NCBI GenBank assembly: GCA_963928055.1
Contig: CAWVDN010000002.1
Span: 1-64,000 of the forward strand
DNA: 64,000 nucleotides
Direction: 5' to 3'
Source: Scatomonas sp963928055
GTDB taxonomy: Bacteria; Bacillota; Clostridia; Lachnospirales; Lachnospiraceae
Below, in pieces: positions 27,087 to 35,741 of the stretch (its first letter is position 1; every line of letters begins with the position of its first letter). Both the position numbers and the translations under genes were made by a program. The notes beneath the pieces were generated by a model. That model was given only the letters and a program-made list of their open reading frames with translations. It was not told where the DNA came from and ran no database searches.

Positions 27087-27365
27087 TATTTTACACACGA
27101 AGGGAAACGGACTTCGCCTGTCACAAGAGAGCCAAAAAAAGAACCTTCGCCCATTGGTCTCCCCCATGTTCTTTCTGCGATAATCCAAAAAACGTCAAAT
27201 TCATGCCGAAGGCCACCGGATATAGAAAAATCCTGTGGATCTTTGCTGTATCCGGTGGCCTGTTTCAACAGAAAACCACTTATGCGGCAATTCCTTATTT
27301 TCAAACGAAGGATCCCCTGACGGTCGGAGAAACCCTCATACTTTTCCGACTCACCGCCAGTCTGA
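27084..27365. other. intergenic region downstream of metA with a long hairpin
   Basis: About 280 bp without a gene. It holds an inverted repeat with 13-bp perfect arms, AGGCCACCGGATA (27210-27222) and its complement (27249-27261), plus an inner ATCC/GGAT stem. There is no T tract on either side, so it is not a clear terminator. Confidence 0.7.
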
Positions 27366-28295
27366 TCATTTGCCAAATTCCGGGGCCCCGTACAGGTTAT
27401 AGGGTGTGATTTGATAAACATAATAATTGAGCCAATTCATATACAGATTGGTGGAATGGGCCCGCCACATCAGCAGAGGCCGCACCTCCGTATCCCCGTC
27501 CCGGTAATAATTTTCCGGAGGAGCGATCTCCAGGCCCTTGGCCAGATCCCGCTTGTACTCCTGATCCAGGGTAACCCGGTCGTATTCCGGATGGCCCTGA
27601 ATGAACACCTTGCGGCCGTTGTCCGCCATGCCCAGGAAAAATCCGGCTTCCGCCGACTCCGCCAGCACGGTGATCTCCGGGCAGGCCTTCACATCCTCCA
27701 GCCGCACTTCCGTGTGCCGGGAATGGGGTGCCAGGAACATATCGTCGAAGCCTCTCACCAGGGGGATCTTCCGGTTGTTGACTTTATGCCAGAACAGTCC
27801 GAACTTCTTTTCCGGCAGAATCCGCTTCTGGATGCCGTAAAAATAATACATGGCTGCCTGGGCGCCCCAGCACTGGTACATGGTGGAGGTCACATGGGTG
27901 TCCGTCCAGTCCATGATGGTGGTCAGTTCCTGCCAGAAGTCCACCTCCTCGTAATCCAGAAACTCAATGGGCGCTCCGGTGATGATCATGCCGTCAAAGT
28001 AGTCCCGCTTCACATCCTCAAAATGAACATAGAACTTGTTCAGGTGGCTGAGAGACGTGTTTTTCGGCGCGTGGCTGGAGACCATCATAAAGGTCACATC
28101 CACCTGCAGAGGGGAATTGGACAGGCAGCGCAGGATCTGCAGCTCTGTCTCCTCCTTCAGGGGCATCAGGTTTAGGATCAGGATCTGCAGCGGACGGATG
28201 TCCTGATGCTGCGCCCGGATCTCGTCCATGACAAAAATATTCTCCTTTTCCAGGATCTCCTTGGCGGGCAGGTCGCTCTGTATCTTAATAGGCAT
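27366..28295 (-). CDS. metA: homoserine O-acyltransferase (probably acetyl-CoA type)
   Basis: This 309-residue enzyme acylates homoserine for methionine synthesis. It has the catalytic Cys in YQCWGAQAAM (C142), the His-Glu pair in IQGHPEYD, and NLMPLKEETELQILR near the N-terminus. Position 111 is Glu (TGAPIE), the residue reported to favour acetyl-CoA over succinyl-CoA (Gly in Escherichia coli), so it is likely a homoserine O-acetyltransferase despite the MetA family name. The gene follows ligA by 83 bp. No SAM riboswitch or T-box is visible in that gap. AAAGGAGA precedes the ATG. Confidence 0.94.
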   Translation of the reverse strand: MPIKIQSDLPAKEILEKENIFVMDEIRAQHQDIRPLQILILNLMPLKEETELQILRCLSNSPLQVDVTFMMVSSHAPKNTSLSHLNKFYVHFEDVKRDYFDGMIITGAPIEFLDYEEVDFWQELTTIMDWTDTHVTSTMYQCWGAQAAMYYFYGIQKRILPEKKFGLFWHKVNNRKIPLVRGFDDMFLAPHSRHTEVRLEDVKACPEITVLAESAEAGFFLGMADNGRKVFIQGHPEYDRVTLDQEYKRDLAKGLEIAPPENYYRDGDTEVRPLLMWRAHSTNLYMNWLNYYVYQITPYNLYGAPEFGK

Positions 28296-28378
28296 GTCTT
28301 TCTCCTTTTATCTATGCCGCGGGCCGGCCGTAAGGCCCTTCCGCCGTGTTTCAAACAGACATCAACAGGATTACTATA

Positions 28379-30343
28379 TCACAGATTTTCCTCTTCATCC
28401 AGCAGATTCAGGAAATCTTTTTCTGTGATCACCGGGATCCCCAGTTCCCGGGCTTTTTTGTTCTTGGCGGAACCGGACTGGCTGTCGTTGTTAATGAGAT
28501 AGTCCGTTTTCCCCGTAACGCTGCCGGTGACTTTGCCGCCCTGGTTCTCTATGAGTTCCTTCAGGGCGCTGCGGTTGGAAAAATGCTCCAGGCTGCCGGT
28601 GATGACAAAGGTTTTGCCCTTCAGCTTTGCCTCCGCGCTGCCCTGCTCCTTCCGCAGGCGCACCTCCCGGAGGATGCGGTCGAATTCCTGCTGATGTTTT
28701 TCCAGGCTCCACCAGTCCACAAACCCGGCGGCCAGCACCTCCCCGATGCCGTCAATGGCCGTAAGCTCTTCTTTGGAGGCTTTCCGCAGTTTTCCCGGAT
28801 CGCTGTCAAAGGCCCGGCAGATCACCTTGGCGTTGGCCAGGCCGATGCCCGGGATCCCCATGGCGTAGACCACCCGGGGCAGGGTGGTCTCTCTGGCCTT
28901 TTCCACGCTCTGCCAAAGCTTTTCATAGGATTTTTCCCCGAAGCCGTCCATCTCTACGATCTCCTGCCGATGGCTGTCCAGGTGGAAAAGATCGCTGAAA
29001 TGGCGGATAAAGCCGTGGGCCATGAATTTTTCCAGAGTGGCCTCGGACATACCCTCCATGTTCAGCGCGTCCCGGCTGGTAAAAAGCGTGAAGGCCTTCA
29101 TGGCTTTGGCGGGACAATCCGGGTTTGTACAGTACAGGGTCTCCACCCCCTCCCGGTCAGCGATCCTGGTATCTCCCCCGCAGGCGGGGCAATGTTCCGG
29201 AATATCCCGGACGCCGCTGCGGGTCAGGTTTTCCGCGATCTGCGGAATGATCATGTTGGCCTTGTATACCTGGATCTCATCCCCCACTCCCAGCTCCAGC
29301 TCCCGCAGGATGCTGATATTGTGGACGCTGGCCCGGGACACCGTAGTCCCTTCCAGCTCCACCGGCTCAAAAACAGCTACAGGGTTCAGAAGCCCCGTCC
29401 GGGAAGGACTCCACTCGATCTCCCGCAGATGAGTGTTCCGTATTTCATCCGCCCACTTAAAGGCGTAGGAATTCCGGGGAAATTTGGCGGTAGCCCCCAG
29501 GCTGTCCCCGTAGGCGATATCCTCGTAAAGGGCCACCAGGCCGTCGGAGGGAAAATCATTCTTTTTCACCTGGCCGGAAAAATATTCCATGGCCTCATCC
29601 AGGGTGTCCCCGGTGACCATGCGGTACTCCACGCACTCGAACCCCTGGCTTTTCAGCCATTCCATCTGCCGGGCATGGGAATTCCGGAAATCCACGCCCT
29701 CCGCCTGCACCAGGCCGAAGGCGTAAAAATGCACATGCCGCCGGGCGGTGATCTCGTTGTTCAGCTGCCGCACGGAGCCGCTACAGAGATTCCGGGGATT
29801 TTTGTAGCGGGCATCCACATCTTCGATCTCCTGGTTGATCTTTTCAAAGTCCGAATAATGGATGATGGCTTCCCCCCGCAGCACCAGCTCGCCTTCATAG
29901 GGGATCCGGAGGGGCAGGTTGTCAAAGACCCTGGCGTTGCCGGTGACCACCTCCCCGACGACTCCGTTCCCCCGGGTGACCGCCTTGACAAGGCTTCCCT
30001 CCCGGTAGGTCAGGACAATGGTCAGACCGTCCAGCTTCCAGGACAGCAGGGTGGGCTGGCCGTCTATAAAGGCCCGCAGCTCCTCCACATCCTTGGTCTT
30101 GTCCAGGGACAGCATGGGACTGGGATGCGGCTCCTTGGGCAGCTCCTCCACCGCCTCGTAGCCTACCTGCAGGGTAGGGGAATTGGACAGCACAGTGCCC
30201 GTCTTTTTCTCCAGTTCCTCCAGTTCCCCGTAAAGTCTGTCGTATTCATAATTACTCATGATCTCCTGGTCTTCCGCGTAGTAGGCCCGGCTGGCCCGGT
30301 TCAGCAGTTCCGCCAGTTCTTTCATCCGATTCATTTCATTCAT
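28379..30343 (-). CDS. ligA: NAD-dependent DNA ligase
   Basis: This 654-residue ligase seals nicks during replication and repair. The adenylation Lys is in SWKLDGLTIVL (KxDG motif, about K98). The zinc finger is CPACGG...LYCTNPDCPAK (about 395-425), followed by helix-hairpin-helix motifs (GIPGIGLANAKVI, IDGIGEVLAAGFVDW), and a BRCT domain at the C-terminus (FVITGSLEHFSNR...TDYLIN). Its start overlaps the end of the pseudouridine synthase gene by 8 bp. The length is normal. Confidence 0.97.
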   Translation of the reverse strand: MNEMNRMKELAELLNRASRAYYAEDQEIMSNYEYDRLYGELEELEKKTGTVLSNSPTLQVGYEAVEELPKEPHPSPMLSLDKTKDVEELRAFIDGQPTLLSWKLDGLTIVLTYREGSLVKAVTRGNGVVGEVVTGNARVFDNLPLRIPYEGELVLRGEAIIHYSDFEKINQEIEDVDARYKNPRNLCSGSVRQLNNEITARRHVHFYAFGLVQAEGVDFRNSHARQMEWLKSQGFECVEYRMVTGDTLDEAMEYFSGQVKKNDFPSDGLVALYEDIAYGDSLGATAKFPRNSYAFKWADEIRNTHLREIEWSPSRTGLLNPVAVFEPVELEGTTVSRASVHNISILRELELGVGDEIQVYKANMIIPQIAENLTRSGVRDIPEHCPACGGDTRIADREGVETLYCTNPDCPAKAMKAFTLFTSRDALNMEGMSEATLEKFMAHGFIRHFSDLFHLDSHRQEIVEMDGFGEKSYEKLWQSVEKARETTLPRVVYAMGIPGIGLANAKVICRAFDSDPGKLRKASKEELTAIDGIGEVLAAGFVDWWSLEKHQQEFDRILREVRLRKEQGSAEAKLKGKTFVITGSLEHFSNRSALKELIENQGGKVTGSVTGKTDYLINNDSQSGSAKNKKARELGIPVITEKDFLNLLDEEENL

Positions 30344-31046
30344 GTTCCGCTCCTCCTGCCAGGCTGCGCAGCTTCCCCAGCTCCTGTTCTGTCAGTTCCC
30401 GGTACTCTCCCGGCTTCAGATCCCCCAGCGTCACGTTCAGGATCCGGTCCCTCCGCAGAGTTCTGACCCGGAACCCGCAGCTCTGGCACATCCGCCGGAT
30501 CTGCCGGTTCAGTCCCTGGGTCAGCACGATCCGGAAAGACCGCTCTCCCGTCCTCCGGGCTTTGCAGGGTCTGGTCCTGACTCCCAGTTCTTCCAGGTAG
30601 ACGCCTTTCCGCAGTTTTTCCAGAAATCCTTCGGGATATTCCCGGTCTACCGTCACCAGATATTCTTTTTCATGGCGGTTCCTTGCCCTCATGATCCTGT
30701 CGATGAGTTCCCCGTCGTTGGTCAGCAGCAGCAGGCCTTCCGAATCCTTGTCCAGTCTTCCCGCGTAGGTGACCCGCACCGGATACTTCAGATAGTCCGC
30801 CAGATTCCCGGGCTCCCGGCGGTCCGCGGTGCACACGATTCCCCGGGGCTTATAAAACTTCAGATATACCTTCCGCTGTTTGCTCTCCACCGGGACCCCG
30901 TCCAGCAGGACCCGGCTTTCCGGTCCCGCCTGCATTCCCGGCTCCGCCGGCGCCCCGTCCAGAGTGACCCGGCCCTCCCGGATCAGCCGGTCCGCCTCCC
31001 TGCGGGAACAGATCCCCGCCTCGCTCAGATATTTATTGATCCTCAT
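30336..31046 (-). CDS. RsuA/RluF family rRNA pseudouridine synthase
   Basis: This 236-residue enzyme has an N-terminal S4 RNA-binding domain (MRINKYLSEAGICSRREADRLIREGRVTL) and the catalytic Asp in AGRLDKDSEGLLLLTND. GLNRQIRRMCQSCGFRVRTLRRDRI follows near the end. The DKDSEGL version of the motif is closer to RluF than to RluB or RsuA, which suggests a 23S rRNA target near position 2604; this is family inference. It starts after AGAGGAAACA and overlaps ligA by 8 bp. Confidence 0.92.
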   Translation of the reverse strand: MRINKYLSEAGICSRREADRLIREGRVTLDGAPAEPGMQAGPESRVLLDGVPVESKQRKVYLKFYKPRGIVCTADRREPGNLADYLKYPVRVTYAGRLDKDSEGLLLLTNDGELIDRIMRARNRHEKEYLVTVDREYPEGFLEKLRKGVYLEELGVRTRPCKARRTGERSFRIVLTQGLNRQIRRMCQSCGFRVRTLRRDRILNVTLGDLKPGEYRELTEQELGKLRSLAGGAEHE

Positions 31047-31072
31047 TGTTTCCTCTGCTTATACTGATAAGA

Positions 31073-31108
31073 GGGCTGCCTCAAACCGCAAACGGTTCAA
31101 AGCAGCCC
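31073..31108. terminator. hairpin terminator between the membrane gene and the pseudouridine synthase gene
   Basis: GGGCTGC and GCAGCCC, with inner AACCG/CGGTT and a 4-nt CAAA loop, make an imperfect 18-bp stem. It has CTTTT on the plus strand and CTCTT on the minus strand. It follows the stop at 31132 on the minus strand. Confidence 0.7.
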
Positions 31109-31131
31109 CTTTTGTCCTTCTCCGCAGGCTC

Positions 31132-31954
31132 TCAGTTCCCCAGGCTGTCCACGTAGGCTTTCAGCTCCTCATTGGAATTCAGCACCGCGTCATATTCCGC
31201 CTGCACCTGACCGATCAGCGCCTGTACCTCCGGCTCGCCCAGCCACCTGCTGGATGTACTCCTGCACGCTGTCATCGGAGATCTCCGAAGCCAGGCAAAG
31301 CTGTCCGTCCTCCCCCGGGTACACATAAAACTGTGTCAGCGCCGGCAGCTGTTCTTCATAATCCGTATATTTATATTCATAGGAGACAAACACCACATAG
31401 GTATCCGCCTGCTCCCCGGGATAGGTATACGTCTGTACATTGCTGTAAGACTCGATGAGCCGGTTGCCGGCCACCGCGGCCCGGTCCTCTTCCCCGAAGC
31501 TGTCCACCAGACCGGATACGGTATCCGGATCCCGATTGGTAAGCGCCGTGTAGTAGGTGCTGATAAGATCCTGCACCGGCTGATTCTCCTGACTCAGCGC
31601 CGGCGTAGGCTCCGCCGTCGGCGTAGGTGTTGCTGTCGGCGTAGGCGTAGGCTCCTCGGTGGGTGTGGCCGTGGCTGTGGGCGTTGCCGTCGCCGTAGGC
31701 GTGGGCTCCTCGGTGGGTGTGGCCGTAGGCTCCTGGGTTTCCTCCGGATCCTTTGTGTTCTCAGGGTCCTGAGACTGCGAAACCGTCTCCACCCCGCCAT
31801 CCTCCCGATGACCGACAATGGCACGGATCCCGAAGATCACCGCTACAGCGATCACCGCAATGCCCCCGATGAGCATAATATAGCGAAGATTGTCTGATAT
31901 CCATTCCCGGACAGGATTCTCCTTCCTGACAGGTCTTTTCCCCTTTTGATCCAT
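31132..31954 (-). pseudogene. membrane-anchored protein with TP-repeat linker, frameshifted near its C-terminus
   Basis: The N-terminal cytoplasmic tail is followed by one membrane helix (YIMLIGGIAVIAVAVIFGIRAIV), then a linker of EEPTPTATATPT-type repeats (about 75-115). The outer domain (about 120-240) has a DLISTYYTALTNRDPDTVSGLVD start, as in NTF2-like or small SPOR-type stalks. The frame stops early after QQVAG, while the natural end (EPEVQALIGQVQAEYDAVLN...) is in another frame down to 31132. Removing one G from the GGG at 31238-31240 restores it. Either the gene is mutated or the base call is wrong. It starts after AGAGGAAGATC. Confidence 0.75.
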
Positions 31955-32002
31955 GATCTTCCTCTTCTTTTCTGTTGATTTAGATTTTACTCCAGTAGAA
32001 AC

Positions 32003-32033
32003 AAAAAGCCGGATATGAAATATCCGGCTTTTT
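32003..32033. terminator. terminator of tRNA-Arg (bidirectional shape)
   Basis: AAAAAGCCGGATAT and its exact complement are separated by a 3-nt loop, giving T5 on both strands. It starts 5 bp after the tRNA 3' end on the minus strand. Confidence 0.92.
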
Positions 32034-32038
32034 GTTCA

Positions 32039-32111
32039 CGCGTCTGGAGGGATTCGAACCCCCGACACACGGTACCGGAAACCGTTGCTCTATCCCCTGA
32101 GCTACAAACGC
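32039..32111 (-). tRNA. tRNA-Arg (anticodon CCG)
   Basis: A full cloverleaf is visible on the minus strand. The acceptor is GCGTTTG/CAGACGC (one G-T pair) with discriminator G; the D arm has GTAGCTCAGGGGATAGAGC. The anticodon stem ACGGT/ACCGT encloses loop TTCCGGT, and the T arm has GGGTTCGAATCCC. Anticodon CCG reads CGG (Arg). CCA is not encoded. Confidence 0.96.
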
Positions 32112-32129
32112 AAAACACCTGCGGCTATT

Positions 32130-32158
32130 ATATTAGCACAAGATACGTGCGCCGTCAA
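32130..32158 (-). promoter_or_regulatory. promoter of tRNA-Arg
   Basis: TTGACG (32158-32153), 17 bp, TATAAT-like TAATAT (32135-32130) on the minus strand, about 20 bp before the tRNA. Confidence 0.85.
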
Positions 32159-32276
32159 GTATTTTACTGCAGCACCGGGAAACAGAAAGGTATAAACCGT
32201 TTCATTTCTTCCCATACTGTAAATGCAGCATCGGGATCTTTGCATTTGGGAAACGTATTCCAGAAAGGAACAGAAT

Positions 32277-32495
32277 ATGAGTTTAGAAAAAGGATTCAAA
32301 AAGACGGTCATGGCCGGTATCGGCGCCATGTCGGTCACCGCTGAGGCGGCAAAGAACGTTGTGGACACACTGGCCAAGAAGGGCGAAGAGACGGTCCGTC
32401 AGGGCAAAGCGTTAAAAGACGCGGTGGCAGACGCGGTGGAACAGGCCCGGGATGAGAGTTCCCAAGGCTCTTCCGGCTCTGAAAACAGCCGCTGA
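32277..32495 (+). CDS. small helical phasin-like protein (72 aa)
   Basis: The ATG at 32277 follows AAAGGAACAG. The product, MSLEKGFKKTVMAGIGAMSV..., is amphipathic and mostly helical (AAKNVVDTLAKKGEETVRQGKALKDAVADAVEQARDE) with a Ser/Gly-rich tail. Similar small proteins in Clostridia look like phasin/PhaF- or apolipophorin-type helices; no firm function can be given. It is one of only three plus-strand genes here, reading toward and ending 10 bp before the converging DUF5688 gene. Confidence 0.7.
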   Translation: MSLEKGFKKTVMAGIGAMSVTAEAAKNVVDTLAKKGEETVRQGKALKDAVADAVEQARDESSQGSSGSENSR

Positions 32496-32505
32496 GTGTA
32501 TTTTT

Positions 32506-33396
32506 TCAGGCTTCCCCCTGGATCATCAGCCTCCGGAGGCTTCTGTCGTAGTAATATACCTGATCCGACAGCACCTCCTGAGGCGGAAGCCTGGTCTCGT
32601 TGATCTCCTCCACCATCTCCCGCAGCTGGCCGCCGCTGTAGCCTTCCGCCGGCAGGATCAGGCATTCGTGGACGCTGCTGGGCAGTACATAATAATCGCA
32701 TTTCAGCTTCTCCCCGATCACCTCGGTCATCCCCGGATAGTGGATGCAGATGGCCCCCAGGCATTTCCGCACGTTGGTCAGCAGATAAATGGAAGACATC
32801 TCCCCGGGCGCGTCGTCCTCAAAGCGTTCGTCCCCCGCCAGAAGATCCCGGAGATTCTGCCACAGGGGCTTCAGCTTTTCCCGGGTGTTTTTCCAGGCAG
32901 TCTCCCACAGCAGTTCCTCCTCAATGCCCCACATCCGCAGATGGCTCCTGCGGATCAGCACCGCGGCGTTTCCCTCCTCCGGAAGCTCCATCTGAAAATA
33001 GCAGACCACAGCCAGATCCAGCCACCGCTCAAAGGGCACCTCCTCCAGGAGCCGTCTGTTCCGCTCGTAATTAATGATCTTGCAGAACAGAAAGGGAGCG
33101 GCCGTCCTGTAATCCTCCACCAGATCCGCGGACACCGGAGGATTTTTCCGGAATTCTTCGTAGCAGTCCAGAGCCAGCGAGGCCAGATGGGAGATCCCCA
33201 CCCCTTTCAGATACTGGTCGTAAAAGCTGTCCAGGTACAGCACCGGCGCGTACCGGTTTTCCGGCTCCCGCAGTTCCATAGCGTCCGCCTGCACGCCATT
33301 GTTTTTGGTCAGGGTGTCCAGCCGCACCTGCAGTCTGCCCTCTGATTTTCTCCTGACTTCCTCCGCCAGGGCTTCCTGAAATTTTTCATAGTTCAT
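32506..33396 (-). CDS. DUF5688 family protein
   Basis: This soluble protein of about 296 residues starts MNYEKFQEALAEEVRRKSEGR, and has APVLYLDSFYDQYLKG, YERNRRLLEEVPFERWLDLAVVCYFQM, MSSIYLLTN and DYYVLPSSVHECLILP. This pattern matches the DUF5688 family, which is expanded in Lachnospiraceae and of unknown function. I use the ATG at 33396, after GGTGG; two further Met codons lie within 12 bp upstream. It converges with the small plus-strand gene. Confidence 0.82.
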   Translation of the reverse strand: MNYEKFQEALAEEVRRKSEGRLQVRLDTLTKNNGVQADAMELREPENRYAPVLYLDSFYDQYLKGVGISHLASLALDCYEEFRKNPPVSADLVEDYRTAAPFLFCKIINYERNRRLLEEVPFERWLDLAVVCYFQMELPEEGNAAVLIRRSHLRMWGIEEELLWETAWKNTREKLKPLWQNLRDLLAGDERFEDDAPGEMSSIYLLTNVRKCLGAICIHYPGMTEVIGEKLKCDYYVLPSSVHECLILPAEGYSGGQLREMVEEINETRLPPQEVLSDQVYYYDRSLRRLMIQGEA

Positions 33397-33630
33397 CATT
33401 GCTTCCACCTTTCTTTTTTATTTTCATGTGCTGCGCACTCACATGCTTTTACTCCGCCCCGTTCGGAAGAAAGGCTGAAAGCAGGATCTTTACCCAGCAG
33501 TTCCGGCGCGGCGGTTTTTTCGGTATGCGGTTTTCTTTTTTTCTGAAATATGTCCGAAACTGGACTGAAATAAAGATTTTGGATAAGCTCCGGAAATCCC
33601 GGGCCTGAAGAAATTGAAAAAGATACGGGG

Positions 33631-33660
33631 CCGGCAGGGATCCGCCCGGGATCCTGCCGG
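33631..33660 (-). terminator. terminator after efp
   Basis: CCGGCAGGATCC pairs with GGATCCCTGCCGG (one bulge) about 20 bp after the efp stop, followed on the minus strand by a loose T run (ATCTTTTTC). Confidence 0.65.
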
Positions 33661-33678
33661 TTTCCGCAATATCAGTTT

Positions 33679-34236
33679 TTATACACGGCTCAGATATTCG
33701 CCGCTTCTGGTATCGATCTTGATGACGTCTCCCTGGTTTACGAACAGGGGAACGCTGACCTGCGCGCCGGTTTCCACAATGGCCGGTTTGGTCGCGCCCT
33801 GAGCGGTGTTGCCGGCGAAACCGGGCTCCGTCTCGGTGATGGCCAGTTCTACAAACAGCGGCGGCTCAATGGCAAACACATTTCCATTGTAGGAGCACAC
33901 CTTCACCATCTCGTTCTCCTTCACGAACTTCAGGGCGTCGCCGATGGTGTCCTTATTCAGGGCAACCTGATCATAGCTCTGAACATCCATGAAATAGTAC
34001 AGATCCCCGTCGTTGTAGAGATACTGCATATCCACCCGGTCGATCCGGGCCTGGGGGAACTTCTCGGTGGGACGGAAGGTTTTCTCGGTCACTCCGCCGT
34101 TGATAACGTTTTTAAGCTTCGTTCTTACGAAGGCTGCGCCCTTTCCGGGCTTTACATGCTGAAATTCTACGATCTGAACGACATTTCCGTCAATTTCCAG
34201 GGTAATGCCGTTTCTGAAATCACCTGCTGAAATCAT
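33679..34236 (-). CDS. efp: elongation factor P
   Basis: This 185-residue, three-domain beta protein relieves ribosome stalling at proline runs. It begins MISAGDFRNGITLEIDGNVVQIVEFQHVKPGKGAAFVRTKLKN; the loop Lys is K32 in KPGKGAAF, the residue that is modified in other bacteria. The C-terminal domain ends GDVIKIDTRSGEYLSRV, the usual ending. GGAGGAATATCAGA precedes the ATG. Confidence 0.97.
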   Translation of the reverse strand: MISAGDFRNGITLEIDGNVVQIVEFQHVKPGKGAAFVRTKLKNVINGGVTEKTFRPTEKFPQARIDRVDMQYLYNDGDLYYFMDVQSYDQVALNKDTIGDALKFVKENEMVKVCSYNGNVFAIEPPLFVELAITETEPGFAGNTAQGATKPAIVETGAQVSVPLFVNQGDVIKIDTRSGEYLSRV

Positions 34237-34317
34237 TCTGATATTCCTCCTTCACTGTACGCGCCGCGGCTGTACGCGGCAGACCCAAAGCTATTCTATA
34301 ACATTTTTTTTCTTTTT

Positions 34318-34836
34318 TCAAGAATTTCTTTTGCGATGCCGCTTATAAAAAAACAGAACGATCCATTCCAGCCTGCGCTTCAGCACGATCTGGATCTCTT
34401 CTTTGGGATGGATGGGCTTCACCAGGATGCTGCGGATCCCCGCCCGCTTTGCTCCCCAGACGTCGGTAAACAGCTGATCGCCGATGAACAGCGCCTGCTG
34501 TTTTTCCACGCCCATCCGGCGGCAGGCCTCCAGATAATTCCGGGTGGAGGGCTTGTGGGCGTTCTCCACAAAAGAGGACTCCACCGCGTCCGCGAAAGGT
34601 TTCACCCGGGGCAGCTGGTTGTTGGAGATCAGGCAGGTCCGGAACCCCAATCGGTGAAGGCGCTGAAACAGTTCCACGGCCCGCCGGTCCGCCGGGGCTC
34701 CGTGGGGCACCAGGGTATTGTCGATGTCGAAGATCAGTCCTCTTTTTCCCTGGCGGTACCACTGCTCATAGGGAAGCTCGTAGGCGGAATCCCACCATTC
34801 ATCCGGATAAAATCCGGAAAAGATCCCGCCCTTCAT
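34318..34836 (-). CDS. YqeG family HAD IIIA-type phosphatase
   Basis: This 172-residue HAD-fold phosphatase shows motif I FDIDNTLVPHG (about 36-46), motif II LISNNQLPR, and motif III IGDQLFTDVWGAKRAG. YqeG proteins in Bacillota usually sit with ribosome assembly or sporulation genes, and the substrate is unclear. Here its start overlaps the patatin gene stop by 4 bp (ATGA), so the two are co-translated. It ends 81 bp before efp. Confidence 0.9.
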   Translation of the reverse strand: MKGGIFSGFYPDEWWDSAYELPYEQWYRQGKRGLIFDIDNTLVPHGAPADRRAVELFQRLHRLGFRTCLISNNQLPRVKPFADAVESSFVENAHKPSTRNYLEACRRMGVEKQQALFIGDQLFTDVWGAKRAGIRSILVKPIHPKEEIQIVLKRRLEWIVLFFYKRHRKRNS

Positions 34837-35720
34837 TCTGTCCCCGCTCCGCCGCCGAGATACTCCTCCAGCCGGCTCATGCGCTCTTCCATCAGGTGAT
34901 ATCCGTGCTGATAAAAGGCCAGCAGCTTCTCACAGTCCTTCTCGGTCCTGCCTACCGGAGGCATCTCCGGGCGGATCACGAAAATCTTTCCCTGGTCCTC
35001 CCATTTTTCCACCAGATCCATGACCCGGTTGTAGACCCTGGCCCGGTTGACTGTGGTGCGCACCAGTTCCGGATATTTCCGGTAATACATCTTCACCAGT
35101 CTGTGGCTGAAGCTTTTTTCTTTCTTGCGGTAGCCCCGCTCCCGGGTCAGCACCACCACCTGCTTCCGGTATCCCTGCTCCATGGCGTGGAGGATGGGGA
35201 TGGAATCCGCCAGGCCTCCGTCCAGGTAGGGGGTGCCGTCCACCTCCACCATGCGGCTCAGGAGGGGGATGCTGCTGGACCCGGCCACCAGGGACAGCAG
35301 GCGTTTTTTATCCTGCCGGTCGTCCAGATATTCCGCCTTGCCCGTGAGACAGTTGGTCAGCACCAGCTCGCATCGGATGGGCGACCGGAAATACGTATCA
35401 TAATCAAAGGGAAACAGTTCGTTGGGATAGCGGTCATACAGCATCTCCATGTCAAAGATCTCCCCGCTCTTCAGAAATTTCAGGGGATTGGTGTTGATGT
35501 ACTGTTTGTCTTTCTCCCGGACCGCCATGCAGTCCCTGGTCCTGCCCTTCTGCCTGGAAACGTAGTCCACGGCGTTGCTGGAGCCGGCGGACACTCCCAC
35601 TACGTAGGAGAGCCAGCAGTCCTTTTCCATAAGGCAGTCCAGGACACCCGCGGTAAATATCCCCCGCATGGCGCCGCCCTCCAGCACCAGGGCGGCCTTT
35701 ATCAGCTTATTTTCTTCCAT
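34833..35720 (-). CDS. patatin-like phospholipase family protein
   Basis: This 295-residue cytoplasmic lipid acyl hydrolase begins with the oxyanion loop LEGGAMRGIFTAGVLD, followed by the nucleophile elbow GVSAGSSNAVD (GxSxG, about S45) and the catalytic Asp in YLDGGLADSIPI (about D160). It is nearest to the RssA/YjjU type. It probably trims membrane lipids; the substrate is unknown. It overlaps the phosphatase gene by 4 bp and follows citrate synthase by 21 bp. Confidence 0.92.
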   Translation of the reverse strand: MEENKLIKAALVLEGGAMRGIFTAGVLDCLMEKDCWLSYVVGVSAGSSNAVDYVSRQKGRTRDCMAVREKDKQYINTNPLKFLKSGEIFDMEMLYDRYPNELFPFDYDTYFRSPIRCELVLTNCLTGKAEYLDDRQDKKRLLSLVAGSSSIPLLSRMVEVDGTPYLDGGLADSIPILHAMEQGYRKQVVVLTRERGYRKKEKSFSHRLVKMYYRKYPELVRTTVNRARVYNRVMDLVEKWEDQGKIFVIRPEMPPVGRTEKDCEKLLAFYQHGYHLMEERMSRLEEYLGGGAGTE

Positions 35721-35741
35721 TTCTGTCGCTCCGCTCCTTCA

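Noticed and set aside
28296..28378. SAM riboswitch or T-box ahead of metA
   Set aside because: The gap after ligA is only 83 bp and lacks their conserved stems.
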